NCBI GenBank assembly: GCA_016699735.1
Contig: CP065008.1
Span: forward strand, 496,001 to 560,000
Length of the DNA: 64,000 bases
Origin: Alphaproteobacteria bacterium
GTDB taxonomy: Bacteria; Pseudomonadota; Alphaproteobacteria; Micavibrionales; Micavibrionaceae
Direction: 5' to 3'
The notes beneath the pieces are model-generated. The model ran no database searches, was not told where the DNA came from, and saw only the letters and a list, made by a program, of their open reading frames with translations. Each line of letters opens with the position of its first letter. The first letter of the stretch is position 1. The position numbers and the translations under genes were made by a program. Positions 26,474 to 34,781 of this stretch are shown in pieces.

Positions 26474-26998
26474 ATGTCGCAAGACGCTCAGCAGAAAAAA
26501 TGGGAAGCCATGTTGCGCGGCCAGGTGATCGGCGCCACCGTCAACAAATTCGCCATCATCTTGCGGATGATCGACCAGAAGGCGCAGGTCATGATCTTCC
26601 TGAATTCCATCCTGATCCCCGTCTGCATCCGGGCGATCGAGGAGGGCGCCTTCGTCGAGGCCTCGAAAATCTCGATCACTGCGGCGGTGCTCAGCATCCT
26701 CTCCGCCATGATCTGCATCTACCCGAAGCGCAAATACCGCAAATCCGGCGACCGCCGTCTCAACCTCCTGCATTTCAACGATATCGGCCATTTGGCGGAG
26801 GAGGATTATCTGGACAGAATCTCGCAAGTCTTGAACGATCCCGCAAAACTCTCAGCGACCGCCGCCTATGATCTCTACGATACCGCCCGCTTTTCCATCA
26901 TCCCGAAATTTTTCTGGCTGAAGATTTCCTACGCGACTTTTACGATTGGCAACTTGCTCGCCATCGTCGTGGCCCTGTACGGTATGAAAATCGCTTAA
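26474..26998 (+). CDS. Pycsar-effector-like (PycTM / DUF5706) membrane protein
   Basis: A 174-residue protein. An N-terminal amphipathic helix (VNKFAIILRMIDQKAQ) is followed by two transmembrane segments (VMIFLNSILIPVCI, ISITAAVLSILSAMICIYP), a cytoplasmic part with FNDIGHLAEEDYLDRISQ, and a C-terminal helix and TM segment (FWLKISYATFTIGNLLAIVV). This order, including the 'saI-aiyP' second helix and the 'EEdYl ... dlYdta' segment, matches PycTM effectors of the Pycsar anti-phage system, which permeabilise the membrane when bound by cCMP or cUMP. No nucleotide cyclase is adjacent, so it may be a non-defence relative. The start at 26474 has AAGGAAA upstream. Confidence 0.55.
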   Translation: MSQDAQQKKWEAMLRGQVIGATVNKFAIILRMIDQKAQVMIFLNSILIPVCIRAIEEGAFVEASKISITAAVLSILSAMICIYPKRKYRKSGDRRLNLLHFNDIGHLAEEDYLDRISQVLNDPAKLSATAAYDLYDTARFSIIPKFFWLKISYATFTIGNLLAIVVALYGMKIA

Positions 26999-28155
26999 GC
27001 GGCCTTGTTCCCGACCACGGACGTCCGCCGCCCGGACGCGAAATCCAGCACGATCTCAACCCGCTTTTCCCATGTGAAGTTTTTCTTCAGGTCCGCGAAC
27101 GCGCTCTCGGAAAGTTTCTGGCGCAGCGCCGGATCGTTTTTGAGCCGAGAGATGGCCTCGATCCACGCGATCGGATCGCCCGGGGGCACCAGCAACGCGT
27201 TCTGCTCGTTCGTCAAAAACGCCCGCAGGATCGGCAGGCTCGAGGCGACGATCGGCTTCTGCGCCGCCATATATTCGAACACCTTCATCGGCGAAATCCA
27301 GCGCGAGATATTTTTCCCTGACTTGATCAGCGCCTCATGCTGATAAGGCGCAAGAACGATATCAAAGGCTTTCAGGTAACTGGCAACATCGGAGTGAGGC
27401 TGATGCCCATAGAAAATTACATTCTCCGGAGGCTTGCCTTTTTTGTATTTGGCGATCTCCTCCTTGGAGCCACCCACGATGTGGAAATCGCAATCGGGCA
27501 GCTGCGGTGCCAGCTTCAGGATCATCGAAATCCCCTTGCCCTGATGCATGGTTCCCGCATAACCCACGCGGAAGGCCTTTTCACGCCCCTTCAGCGTCTG
27601 CGCGGGCGCGGCGGTGCCGGAGATGTTATGCGGAACCTCCGCTGCGTCGTGCGCCACAAAAATCTGCTCGGACCGCAAGGTGGGATATTTCTTGAGCAGA
27701 TCCTGCTTCAGTGGGTCCGAAAGCGCCACGATCCCCGAAAATCCGGGTTTTTTAATAATGCGCGCAATCGCCGCGGACTGCGATTTGTTCTGCGGCATTT
27801 GCGAGGCTTCGAACACGATGGTCGAACGCGGCGGGGCAAAAAGCGCGATCGCGATGGGATCGCGCCCGAACACCATGTCCGGCTCACCCATCGCCTTGAT
27901 CTTCTCCGAGATATGCCGCATCCGCTTGTACCCGGACAGCACGGGGATATTGACGTCATGAGAAAGCGAAAGCTTGAAGCAACCGCTCACGTCATAGCTC
28001 TTGAAAATCTTGTCGTGATCAAGCCGCGGGTTGCCCATGGCGAACAGCGTGACATCATGCCCGGCCTTGCCGAACGCCTCGCACATCTTCATGACATGGA
28101 CCGAGCGGGACTCGGGCGAGGGGAACGACGCCCCGGAAAAATAATAAATTCTCAT
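26995..28155 (-). CDS. Glycosyltransferase, GT4-like
   Basis: A 386-residue cytosolic GT-B enzyme. The N-terminus (FSGASFPSPESRSVHVMKMC) and the C-terminal donor-binding region with the E-x7-E-like pattern (SPMKVFEYMAAQKPIVAS) are typical of family 4 transferases; VGYAGTMHQGKGISMIL is the usual start of the second domain. It probably adds a sugar to a surface glycan. The sulfotransferase at 28407 is divergent from it, which fits decoration of a shared polysaccharide. The 3' end overlaps the PycTM-like gene by 4 nt. Confidence 0.85.
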   Translation of the reverse strand: MRIYYFSGASFPSPESRSVHVMKMCEAFGKAGHDVTLFAMGNPRLDHDKIFKSYDVSGCFKLSLSHDVNIPVLSGYKRMRHISEKIKAMGEPDMVFGRDPIAIALFAPPRSTIVFEASQMPQNKSQSAAIARIIKKPGFSGIVALSDPLKQDLLKKYPTLRSEQIFVAHDAAEVPHNISGTAAPAQTLKGREKAFRVGYAGTMHQGKGISMILKLAPQLPDCDFHIVGGSKEEIAKYKKGKPPENVIFYGHQPHSDVASYLKAFDIVLAPYQHEALIKSGKNISRWISPMKVFEYMAAQKPIVASSLPILRAFLTNEQNALLVPPGDPIAWIEAISRLKNDPALRQKLSESAFADLKKNFTWEKRVEIVLDFASGRRTSVVGNKAA

Positions 28156-28406
28156 GGTTTCAAACCCTTAAACACAAACAGGGCGTACACCCGCCTCCGC
28201 TTTTTTGCAAGAAAATTCGCCCTCTGAAACAACCATACGCCCCCAGCCCCGTCAAAGAATTTCTCGGAGGCCGAATAGATTATTCTGGATTATTCAGGTC
28301 TTGCGCCGATCAGACGGTGGAATTTTCCGCTCCGCAGCGTATGATAACAACTGCGGTCGGTCAGTGCCGCGTAATTGTCCATGTCCGCAGCATTTTCGAA
28401 CCCCCT

Positions 28407-29252
28407 ATGTCCTTGTCCGTCCTGAAATCGATCCGCAGCCCCGAAAAAATCCCCCATGTGAACAAGGTTCTCGCGGGCTGCCTCTCCGCACCCGCTTCGT
28501 GGGAAATCGAGCAGATTAAAGCCTTGGCCATTCTCATCGGCGGCCAGTGGAGCGGCGGCACCCTCATCGGCGCGATGCTCGACGCCCACCCCGATATCGT
28601 GATTGCCACCGAATTCAACTTGCTCCAGCAATTCAAAAACGGCCTTTCCCTCAAACAGGCCGCCCGCCTCATGCTCTTCAACGCCCGGATGTTTGTCCGC
28701 AACGGCGCCCGCTGGACCGGCTATAAATATGACATCCCCGGCCAGTATCAGGGCCGCTACCGGACCCTCAAAATCATCGGCGACAAGAAGGCCCAATCCT
28801 CGGCGCAGCTTCTCTATGCGAATATCGGCCTGATCGGGGAGTTGCAGGAAAAATACGGCCGCCCCGTCCGCCTCATCCACGCCGTCCGCAACCCCTACGA
28901 CACGCTGGCCATGATGGTCCTCAAGCAAGGGGTCTCGATGGATCAGGCCTTGGAATCCTTCGAAAAAATCTGCGACGGCGCCGCCTTCGCCTACCGCCGC
29001 TATCCGGGGCAGGTGCTCCTGATCCGGCAGGAGGATCTGAAGAAGGAACCGCGCCACACCATCCGCCGCCTGATGGCCTTTCTGGAGACCGAATGTATGG
29101 ACGACTACGTCAAGGCCTGCGCCGCCAAAATCTACGCCGAACCCAGCCGCCCGCGCTTGTCCGTCCAATGGACCCAGGCCCAGCGCAGCCGCATCGACGA
29201 CCTCATCGACCGCCACGAATTCCTGAACGGCTACGCCTTCGACGAACGCTGA
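28407..29252 (+). CDS. Sulfotransferase-fold protein
   Basis: 281 residues from the ATG at 28407 (MSLSVLKSIRSPEK). The phosphosulfate-binding loop reads LIGGQWSGGTLIGAML, a variant of the usual PRSGTT form, followed by HPDIVIATEFNLL; the 3'-phosphate-binding element is IHAVRNPYDTLAMMV. PAPS-dependent transfer to a glycan or lipid is likely. It is divergent from a glycosyltransferase and is the second sulfotransferase in the window. Repeats begin just after its stop. The upstream in-frame ATG at 28317 is less likely because it would lie in the divergent promoter region. Confidence 0.7.
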   Translation: MSLSVLKSIRSPEKIPHVNKVLAGCLSAPASWEIEQIKALAILIGGQWSGGTLIGAMLDAHPDIVIATEFNLLQQFKNGLSLKQAARLMLFNARMFVRNGARWTGYKYDIPGQYQGRYRTLKIIGDKKAQSSAQLLYANIGLIGELQEKYGRPVRLIHAVRNPYDTLAMMVLKQGVSMDQALESFEKICDGAAFAYRRYPGQVLLIRQEDLKKEPRHTIRRLMAFLETECMDDYVKACAAKIYAEPSRPRLSVQWTQAQRSRIDDLIDRHEFLNGYAFDER

Positions 29253-30431
29253 CTGTTTTCCCTCTCCCCACCTCCTATGTCATCCCCGCGCACGCGGGGA
29301 TCCAGAAAATGGACAACATAGAACACGGGAAGAAAGAGGACGTCCGCATTTTTTCCCTCTCCCCGTTTGCGGGGAAAGGGATCAAGGGACAGGGGCATGA
29401 AAACACTGCAAACTACCTCCTCCCTTGTGATTCCCGTTTTTTATTGCATCCCCGTCCCCCTCTTGTTATCCCCCGCGCCCCCTTTGTCATCCCCGCGAAA
29501 GCGGGGATGCAGTAAAAAACTGTGAAGAACACAGGAACAGACAAAGATTTCCGCACCGTCGATCTCTGTCTTCCTCTGTCTATCTCTGTAGTTTTTTATA
29601 AGGTGGATTCCGGCCTCCGCCGGAATGACAGCAAACCAACCCCCCGTCACCCCGGCGCAGGCCGGGGTCCACGATGAAGCATTGACCGAAACGACACGAT
29701 GTAGCGCCGCCCGCGTTGTGCTCGCCGTGGCCGTTGTGTTTTAAAAACCCTTCGCGTCTTCGCGATTCAAATGAACCCTTCACGTTCGTAGCCTTGAATC
29801 GCAAAGCCGCAAAGCATTCGCGCCCCTCTTTGTCATGCCCGCGCAAGCGGGCATCGAGTAAAGAAGCGAAGCAACACAGGAACAGACAAAGATTTCCGCA
29901 CCGTCGGTCTCTGTCTTCCTCTGTTTGTCTCTGTAGTTATTCTAAAAATGGATTCCGACCTGCGCTGGAATGACGGACCACCCAACGTCACCCCGGCGCA
30001 GGCCGGGGTCCACGATGAAGCGCCGCCCGCGTCGTGATCGTTGTGGCCGTTGTGTTTTAAAAACCCCTCCGCGTCTTCGCGATTCAAATGAACCCTTCAC
30101 GTTCGTAGCCTTGAATCGCAAAGCCGCAAAGCATTCGCGCCCCTCTTTGTCATGCCCGCGCAAGCGGGCATCGAGTAAAGAAGCGAAGCAACACAGGAAC
30201 AGACAAAGATTTCCGCACCGTCGGTCTCTGTCTTCCTCTGTTTGTCTCTGTAGTTATTCTAAAAATGGATTCCGACCTGCGCTGGAATGACGGACCACCC
30301 AACGTCACCCCGGCGCAGGCCGGGGTCCACGGCCAAGCCTTCACCGAAAGGACAGGTTTAAGCACCGCCCGCGTCATGCCCGCCGTGCCCCCTGTGTTTC
30401 AAAAAAATCCCTTACCGTCTTCGTGATTCCT
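29253..30431. repeat. Repeat island 1: mosaic of short palindromic repeats
   Basis: No gene is supported here. The stretch is built from recurring modules: GTCATSCCCGCG...CGCGGGSAT hairpins (29279-29305, 29486-29512, 29832-29858, 30149-30175), GATTCCGG...CCGGAATGAC (29605-29629), CGTCACCCCGGCGCAGGCC elements (29645, 29986, 30303), a CTTCGCGATTCAAATGAACC / CCTTGAATCGCAAAGCCGC pair, and a TCTCTGTAGTT module. Overlapping short frames are by-products of these modules. The same modules recur at 31.1, 34.4, 36.1 and 62.8 kb. Confidence 0.85.
29645..30302. repeat. Tandem duplication inside repeat island 1
   Basis: Unit 1 (29645-29985) and unit 2 (29986-30302) are near-identical; from about 29750 onward the offset is exactly 317 bp. 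Unit 1 carries about 24 extra bases near 29681-29704. A third partial copy starts at 30303. Each unit begins with the CGTCACCCCGGCGCAGGCC element, so the junctions coincide with a repeat module. Confidence 0.85.
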
Positions 30432-30980
30432 TCAGGATACAGGACCGGAAACCCTGACTCTCTCGGCTCCTTTAATCAGGATATAGACTTGCGTGACGAC
30501 GACTCCCACGGGAAAGAGGACCGTAAATAAAACGGCGAAAACAACCCGATTATAGGCGCTGTGGAAAGCTTGGAATAAAAGAAACAAGAACATAAAATAT
30601 GTATGAATGAATAGAAAATAAGTGAGATAGAAGACAGGCTGAAACATAATTGCGCTTCCGCCAAATAAGACAGTAAGTAAAAAAATCAGAAAAGGGCAAA
30701 GCAGGGCGAGGATACTAAGACTTTGAAACACTCTGCCATGCTTTTTCCCGATAGAAAGCTCGGTAAAATACGCCCAGACGAGCAAGGCGTACAACATGAA
30801 AAAATTCAAAAAAATTTGATTGATTGCGCCGTCCGAAACGGAATACCAGGGGAATTCTAGGGTCGAAAACGTATTTTGTTTTGGTAAGAAAGCGGCGGGG
30901 TTTAGAGTATCGACAACAAAAGGAGCCGCACAGAAAGCGAAAACCAGAAGCGTGGTAAAAAATTTTAGAAAACGATCCAT
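30432..30980 (-). CDS. Polytopic membrane protein, unknown function
   Basis: 182 residues from the ATG at 30980 (MDRFLKFFTT); an upstream ATG at 31031 is possible. About five hydrophobic segments are seen (LKFFTTLLVFAFCAAPFVV, INQIFLNFFMLYALLVWAYF, SLSILALLCPFLIFLLTVLF, FYLTYFLFIHTYFMFLFLLF, VVFAVLFTVLFPVGVVVTQV). No family is recognised. The gene is more AT-rich than most of the window and is flanked on both sides by repeat islands, so it may be a mobile or recently acquired passenger. Confidence 0.6.
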   Translation of the reverse strand: MDRFLKFFTTLLVFAFCAAPFVVDTLNPAAFLPKQNTFSTLEFPWYSVSDGAINQIFLNFFMLYALLVWAYFTELSIGKKHGRVFQSLSILALLCPFLIFLLTVLFGGSAIMFQPVFYLTYFLFIHTYFMFLFLLFQAFHSAYNRVVFAVLFTVLFPVGVVVTQVYILIKGAERVRVSGPVS

Positions 30981-31059
30981 CTTGCCTTGAAATTGCTCCG
31001 CACTCTGGAAGGGCTGAGGACAGAATATCATAAAAATAACGACAGAAAACGCAAAGACA

Positions 31060-31260
31060 AACGGAGATTTCTGCCCGTATGGTCTCTGTTTCCCTCTGTC
31101 TGTCTCTGTAGTTATTTAGAGAGGTTCCTGCTTTCGCAGGAATGACAAGATGAAGCGCAGACCACGTTGTACCCGTAATGCCCGCTGTGTTTCAAAAAGC
31201 CTCTGCGCCCTCTGCGTCTCTGCGGTTAAGCCCCCGCAGTTAAAAATATTCCTTGCATTC
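31060..31260. repeat. Repeat island 2
   Basis: Carries the TCTCTGTAGTTATTT module, the hairpin GTTCCTGCTTTCGCAGGAAT (31124-31143), a GTAATGCCCGCTGTGTTTCA module and a CTCTGCGTCTCTGCGGTTAA module. No gene is supported between 31032 and 31356. Confidence 0.7.
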
Positions 31261-31356
31261 TTCAAAAAATAGACTTATATTCCTATCATAAGGGCCACGA
31301 CTCCGTCCGCCCCGATCCCCTCACATAAAGACACTCTATTATTAAGGAGAGCCCTG

Positions 31357-33555
31357 ATGCTGATCCGTTTAGGCCGCATGATGAATGTTGGCGGCCAGAT
31401 TTCCGTTCCCGTTATCGACCCCGTCATCACCGACACGCTGGACTTCCTCGGCCCGTCCATGCCGTCCCCCTTCCAGTATTTCCGTTCCGACACCGTGGCG
31501 ACCTACCGCGACTCCACCCCCAAATGGGTCAAATCCGCCGCCGCGAACGAACCGCGCTTCGACCATGACGCATCCGGCAACCCACTCGGCCTGCTCATGG
31601 AACCCACCCGCACCAACAAGACCACCCAGCGCAACTTCGCGCCGACCGATACCACGGGCATCACGATCATCTCCGGCACCGTCACCGCCTCGGCGGTCGA
31701 TTACGCCCCCGTCTCCGCCGCCGCCATCGACGGCGTCTCCATATCCGGCCTCACCAACGGCAAGGCCATCCGTCTCGAAAACACCGGCGCAGGCAGCGCC
31801 GTGATCCAGCTCTCTGAACAGGCGGGCAACACCAACACCCATGCCTACCGTATTCTCGTCGCGGGTTCAGCAGGCGGCGGCGCCAGCCACGGCAACGTCG
31901 CACTGTCCGACGGCACGGGCATCACGAACTTCACGCCCTCCGCCGCCGATACGTTTTACGAACTCACCCGCGACAATGTGGTTGTCGGCAATTCCATCCG
32001 CTACCTGCGCTGGTCCCTCCCGGCGGGCCGGATCATCTACATCCTCGGCACCCAGTTCGAGGAGGGGGAATACGTAACCTCCCCCATCGTCACCGACGCC
32101 GCCACCGCCACTCGCGCCCACAACCGGATATTGCTGACCACGATCGCCAGCCTTGCTGCGTGGAACGAAACCGAAGGCGCAATCGTCGGCGAATTCACGC
32201 CAAGGCGCGATGGGCGCGACACGCTCACCTCCGACCAGTTTTTCCTCATTGCCTCGAACGGCACCGGAGTCAATGACGCCTTCGGCGTCAACATGATCAC
32301 GCCCAGAGGAAAAGGCCGCGCCCGCGTCGCCGCCGCAGCCACCCAGTTCGCCAACAACGACATCGACGGCGGCTTCGTGCGCGGCAAAATCTACCCGGCG
32401 GGAATCTCCTGGCAGAACGGCGTGACCGCGAAGGCCTTCGTCGGGGCAGGGGTCTTTGAAAACTACACGATGTCCGCCCCGGCCACCGGCTTCACCCGGA
32501 TGTATGTCGGCGGCCGCGACACGGGCAACTCTCTCGTCGGCCACGTCCGCAGGGTGAAAATCTACAACCTCTCACGCACCCTCGCGCAAATGCTCAGCGG
32601 CTGGATCACCACGAACGACCGCGCCATCGCCTTCGCGGGCCAATCCAACAGCGTCGGCTATTTCAGTCAGCAGACCAACAGCACGAACGGCGGCGAACGC
32701 GCGATGCAGCCCATACTGGATACAATCTGGAACGCAGGGACCAGAAACTGGCTGATTAACGGCGGCACCAACGGCACCAGCATCGCCGAATGGACCGCTC
32801 CGTCCGGCACCGCTATCGCACGCTGGAAGGAAATCATCGGCGCCTTCATGGAGGCGGGCGGGCAGCTCAAGGCCATCGTCTGGGATCAGGGCGAAGCCAA
32901 TAACGGCGACAGCGTCTCCGCCCTCAAATCCGGCTGGCTGGCGGTCTTTAACGATATGCGCGCCTTCCTGGCCGCGAAGGGCGGCACAGGCAACGAACCC
33001 GTCATCATCATCCCCATCGGCCGCCGCACCGACAGCGACCACGATTACCGCAACCTCCGCGAAGCGCAAAAGCAGCTCGATGAGGAAAACGCATGGATTC
33101 ACCGCGCCCCGGAAAAATTTCCCCGCGACCTCGCCGACGGCATCCACCTCACCGATCCCGCCTACGCCCTGCACGGCCCGCACGTCGTGCGAAAGGTTCT
33201 GAAGGTGCTGGGGGAGACAATCTCCGGCGGCGTGGACGGCCCGCGCATCACCAATGCCGTGCGCTCGGGAACAACGGTGACCGTGACCATCGCCCACGAC
33301 GGCGGCACCGACTTCACCCCAACGACAGGCATCGAGGGTTTCACCGTTCTGGACGGCGGCACGCCCATAACAATAACAGGCGCCGTCCGCACCAACGCAA
33401 CCACGATCACCCTGACTCTGGCCTCCGCCCCGTCCGGCGTGGCGGAGCTTTACTACGGCTACCGCGCCCTCTTTGGCGTGAACCCGGCCAACCTCGTGGT
33501 GGACAACGAAGCCACTTACCCCAAACCCCTCAGTTATTACGTTCAGGTGCTCTAA
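31357..33555 (+). CDS. Phage-tail-like protein with SGNH/SASA carbohydrate esterase domain
   Basis: 732 residues, no signal peptide; AAGGAG lies 8-9 nt before the ATG. Residues about 40-95 (YFRSDTVATYRDSTPKWVKS, then RFDHDASGNPLGLLMEPTRT) are the module seen in phage tail-fibre and head-spike proteins, followed by carbohydrate-binding or LamG-like parts to about 415. The SGNH hydrolase domain has GQSN (428-431, Ser430), WDQGE (509-513) and DGIHLTD (His597), as in sialate O-acetylesterase-type enzymes. A C-terminal beta-sandwich follows. Likely removes O-acetyl groups from a glycan. Its stop overlaps the next start (TAATG). No other phage genes are near. Confidence 0.7.
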   Translation: MLIRLGRMMNVGGQISVPVIDPVITDTLDFLGPSMPSPFQYFRSDTVATYRDSTPKWVKSAAANEPRFDHDASGNPLGLLMEPTRTNKTTQRNFAPTDTTGITIISGTVTASAVDYAPVSAAAIDGVSISGLTNGKAIRLENTGAGSAVIQLSEQAGNTNTHAYRILVAGSAGGGASHGNVALSDGTGITNFTPSAADTFYELTRDNVVVGNSIRYLRWSLPAGRIIYILGTQFEEGEYVTSPIVTDAATATRAHNRILLTTIASLAAWNETEGAIVGEFTPRRDGRDTLTSDQFFLIASNGTGVNDAFGVNMITPRGKGRARVAAAATQFANNDIDGGFVRGKIYPAGISWQNGVTAKAFVGAGVFENYTMSAPATGFTRMYVGGRDTGNSLVGHVRRVKIYNLSRTLAQMLSGWITTNDRAIAFAGQSNSVGYFSQQTNSTNGGERAMQPILDTIWNAGTRNWLINGGTNGTSIAEWTAPSGTAIARWKEIIGAFMEAGGQLKAIVWDQGEANNGDSVSALKSGWLAVFNDMRAFLAAKGGTGNEPVIIIPIGRRTDSDHDYRNLREAQKQLDEENAWIHRAPEKFPRDLADGIHLTDPAYALHGPHVVRKVLKVLGETISGGVDGPRITNAVRSGTTVTVTIAHDGGTDFTPTTGIEGFTVLDGGTPITITGAVRTNATTITLTLASAPSGVAELYYGYRALFGVNPANLVVDNEATYPKPLSYYVQVL

Positions 33556-34298
33556 TGCAGATAATATTATCAAAGGAAGAACAGGATACTTTTGCAACCC
33601 TCCTGAAGGACATCGCCGACATGAAAAGCGGCCTTGCCGAAATCCGCGCCCTCCTGCAGAACAACACAAACCCGCCGGACATAATCTGGCCCTACGGCAA
33701 CTGGGAAAATTGTAAATACACCTTCCCCGACGCCTCGGAACGTCCCGCGCCAGATATCCGCAAAACCGATTTTGAAAATCCCTACATCAAATTCGCCCCG
33801 GACGGGTCCATCGGCTTCGATCTGCCCGAAGGCATGGACTTCACCCCCACCCCGAACGCGAAATATCCGCGCATCGAACGCCGCGAATACAAAAGAATTG
33901 CGGCAAAGACGAACTTCACGAAGGGCGACATCATCACCCGCGGCTTTGTCGTCATCTTCCACAAACTGAATCTCGGCGTGGCCGATGTGGTGTGGACGCA
34001 AATGCACGGAGAGAAAGACCCGTATTACAAGGTCGTAGCGGGCAAGAACGGCATCCGTGTGCAATGCAAGACGAAGGAGGCTCTCAGCGGCGATGATAGC
34101 GTCCGGCAACTTTTGCCGCACACGGAACTCGAATACGAACGCCCTTATCGTTTTGTGTCCGCATTCGACGGCGCGACCCTTAACATCGCCCTCGACGGAA
34201 ATATGTTCACCATCCCCTTCGCCCGCACGGACGGCTACTACCCGAAGGACGGCGCCTACGGCCCCCCCGGCGCCAGCCTGACCCACAAACCCGCCTGA
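33555..34298 (+). CDS. Putative polysaccharide lyase (PL7-like jelly roll)
   Basis: 247 residues, translationally coupled to the esterase gene through TAATG. The first 40 residues form a short coiled coil (DTFATLLKDIADMKSGLAEI). The body carries three elements in the order seen in PL7 alginate lyases: RIERREYKR (106-114), QMHG (149-152) and YYPKDGAY (228-235), which resemble RxExR, QIH and YFKAGxY. These support a jelly-roll lyase acting on an acidic polysaccharide, though the match is partial. No signal peptide. Together with the esterase it looks like a two-part glycan-degrading unit. Confidence 0.5.
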   Translation: MQIILSKEEQDTFATLLKDIADMKSGLAEIRALLQNNTNPPDIIWPYGNWENCKYTFPDASERPAPDIRKTDFENPYIKFAPDGSIGFDLPEGMDFTPTPNAKYPRIERREYKRIAAKTNFTKGDIITRGFVVIFHKLNLGVADVVWTQMHGEKDPYYKVVAGKNGIRVQCKTKEALSGDDSVRQLLPHTELEYERPYRFVSAFDGATLNIALDGNMFTIPFARTDGYYPKDGAYGPPGASLTHKPA

Positions 34299-34745
34299 CC
34301 TTTTCCCTCTCCCCATTTATGGGGAGAGGGACCAAGGGAGAGGGGCAAAAAAGACCTGACATAGATCATTTGACTCAGACAGAAATGAGAACTCCGCCCG
34401 CTTCGCGCCTTCGCGATTCAAATGAACCCTTCGCGCTTGTGGCCTTGAATCACAAAGCCGCGAAGACTCAAAATTTTCCGCGCCATCGGTCTCTGTTTTC
34501 CTCTGTCTGTCTCTGTAGTTTTAAAGATTCCCAACGTCCGCAGGAAGGACAAGGGATTCAAAAAAACTCTGCGCCCTCTGCGTCTCTGCGGTTAAAAAAT
34601 ATAGATTCCGGCTTCCGCCGGAAGGACGGAACGCACCCATCCGTCACCCCGGCGCAGGCCGGGGTCCACGATGAAGCATTGACCGAAAGGACTCGACGAA
34701 ACGCCGCCCGCGTTGTGGTCGCCGTGCTCGTTGTGTTTCATTTTT
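34299..34745. repeat. Repeat island 3
   Basis: Modules seen: TCCCTCTCCCC...GGGGAGAGGG hairpin (34303-34345), the CGATTCAAATGAACC / CCTTGAATCACAAAGCCGC pair, TCTCTGTAGTT, GATTCCGGCTTCCGCCGGAA (34614-34633), CGTCACCCCGGCGCAGGCC (34641), and GCCGCCCGCGTTGTGGTCGC. No gene is supported; short frames here are repeat by-products. Confidence 0.8.
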
Positions 34746-34781
34746 CTGGCCCATCGCGGAAGGAGAGACTAAACTCTGCCC

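Noticed and set aside
26474..26998. Complete Pycsar defence operon
   Set aside because: No nucleotide cyclase or second effector is adjacent, so only an orphan effector-like gene is claimed.
29645..30335. Regular repeats that could suggest a CRISPR array
   Set aside because: Units are 317-341 bp and near-identical throughout, with no short repeat/unique spacer alternation and no cas genes.
29580..30377. Several 70-106-codon frames in repeat island 1
   Set aside because: Identical peptides recur because the DNA repeats; no ribosome-binding site or family match.
31357..34298. Prophage or gene-transfer-agent remnant
   Set aside because: Only the tail-like module is phage-related; no capsid, terminase, portal, integrase or lysis gene is nearby.
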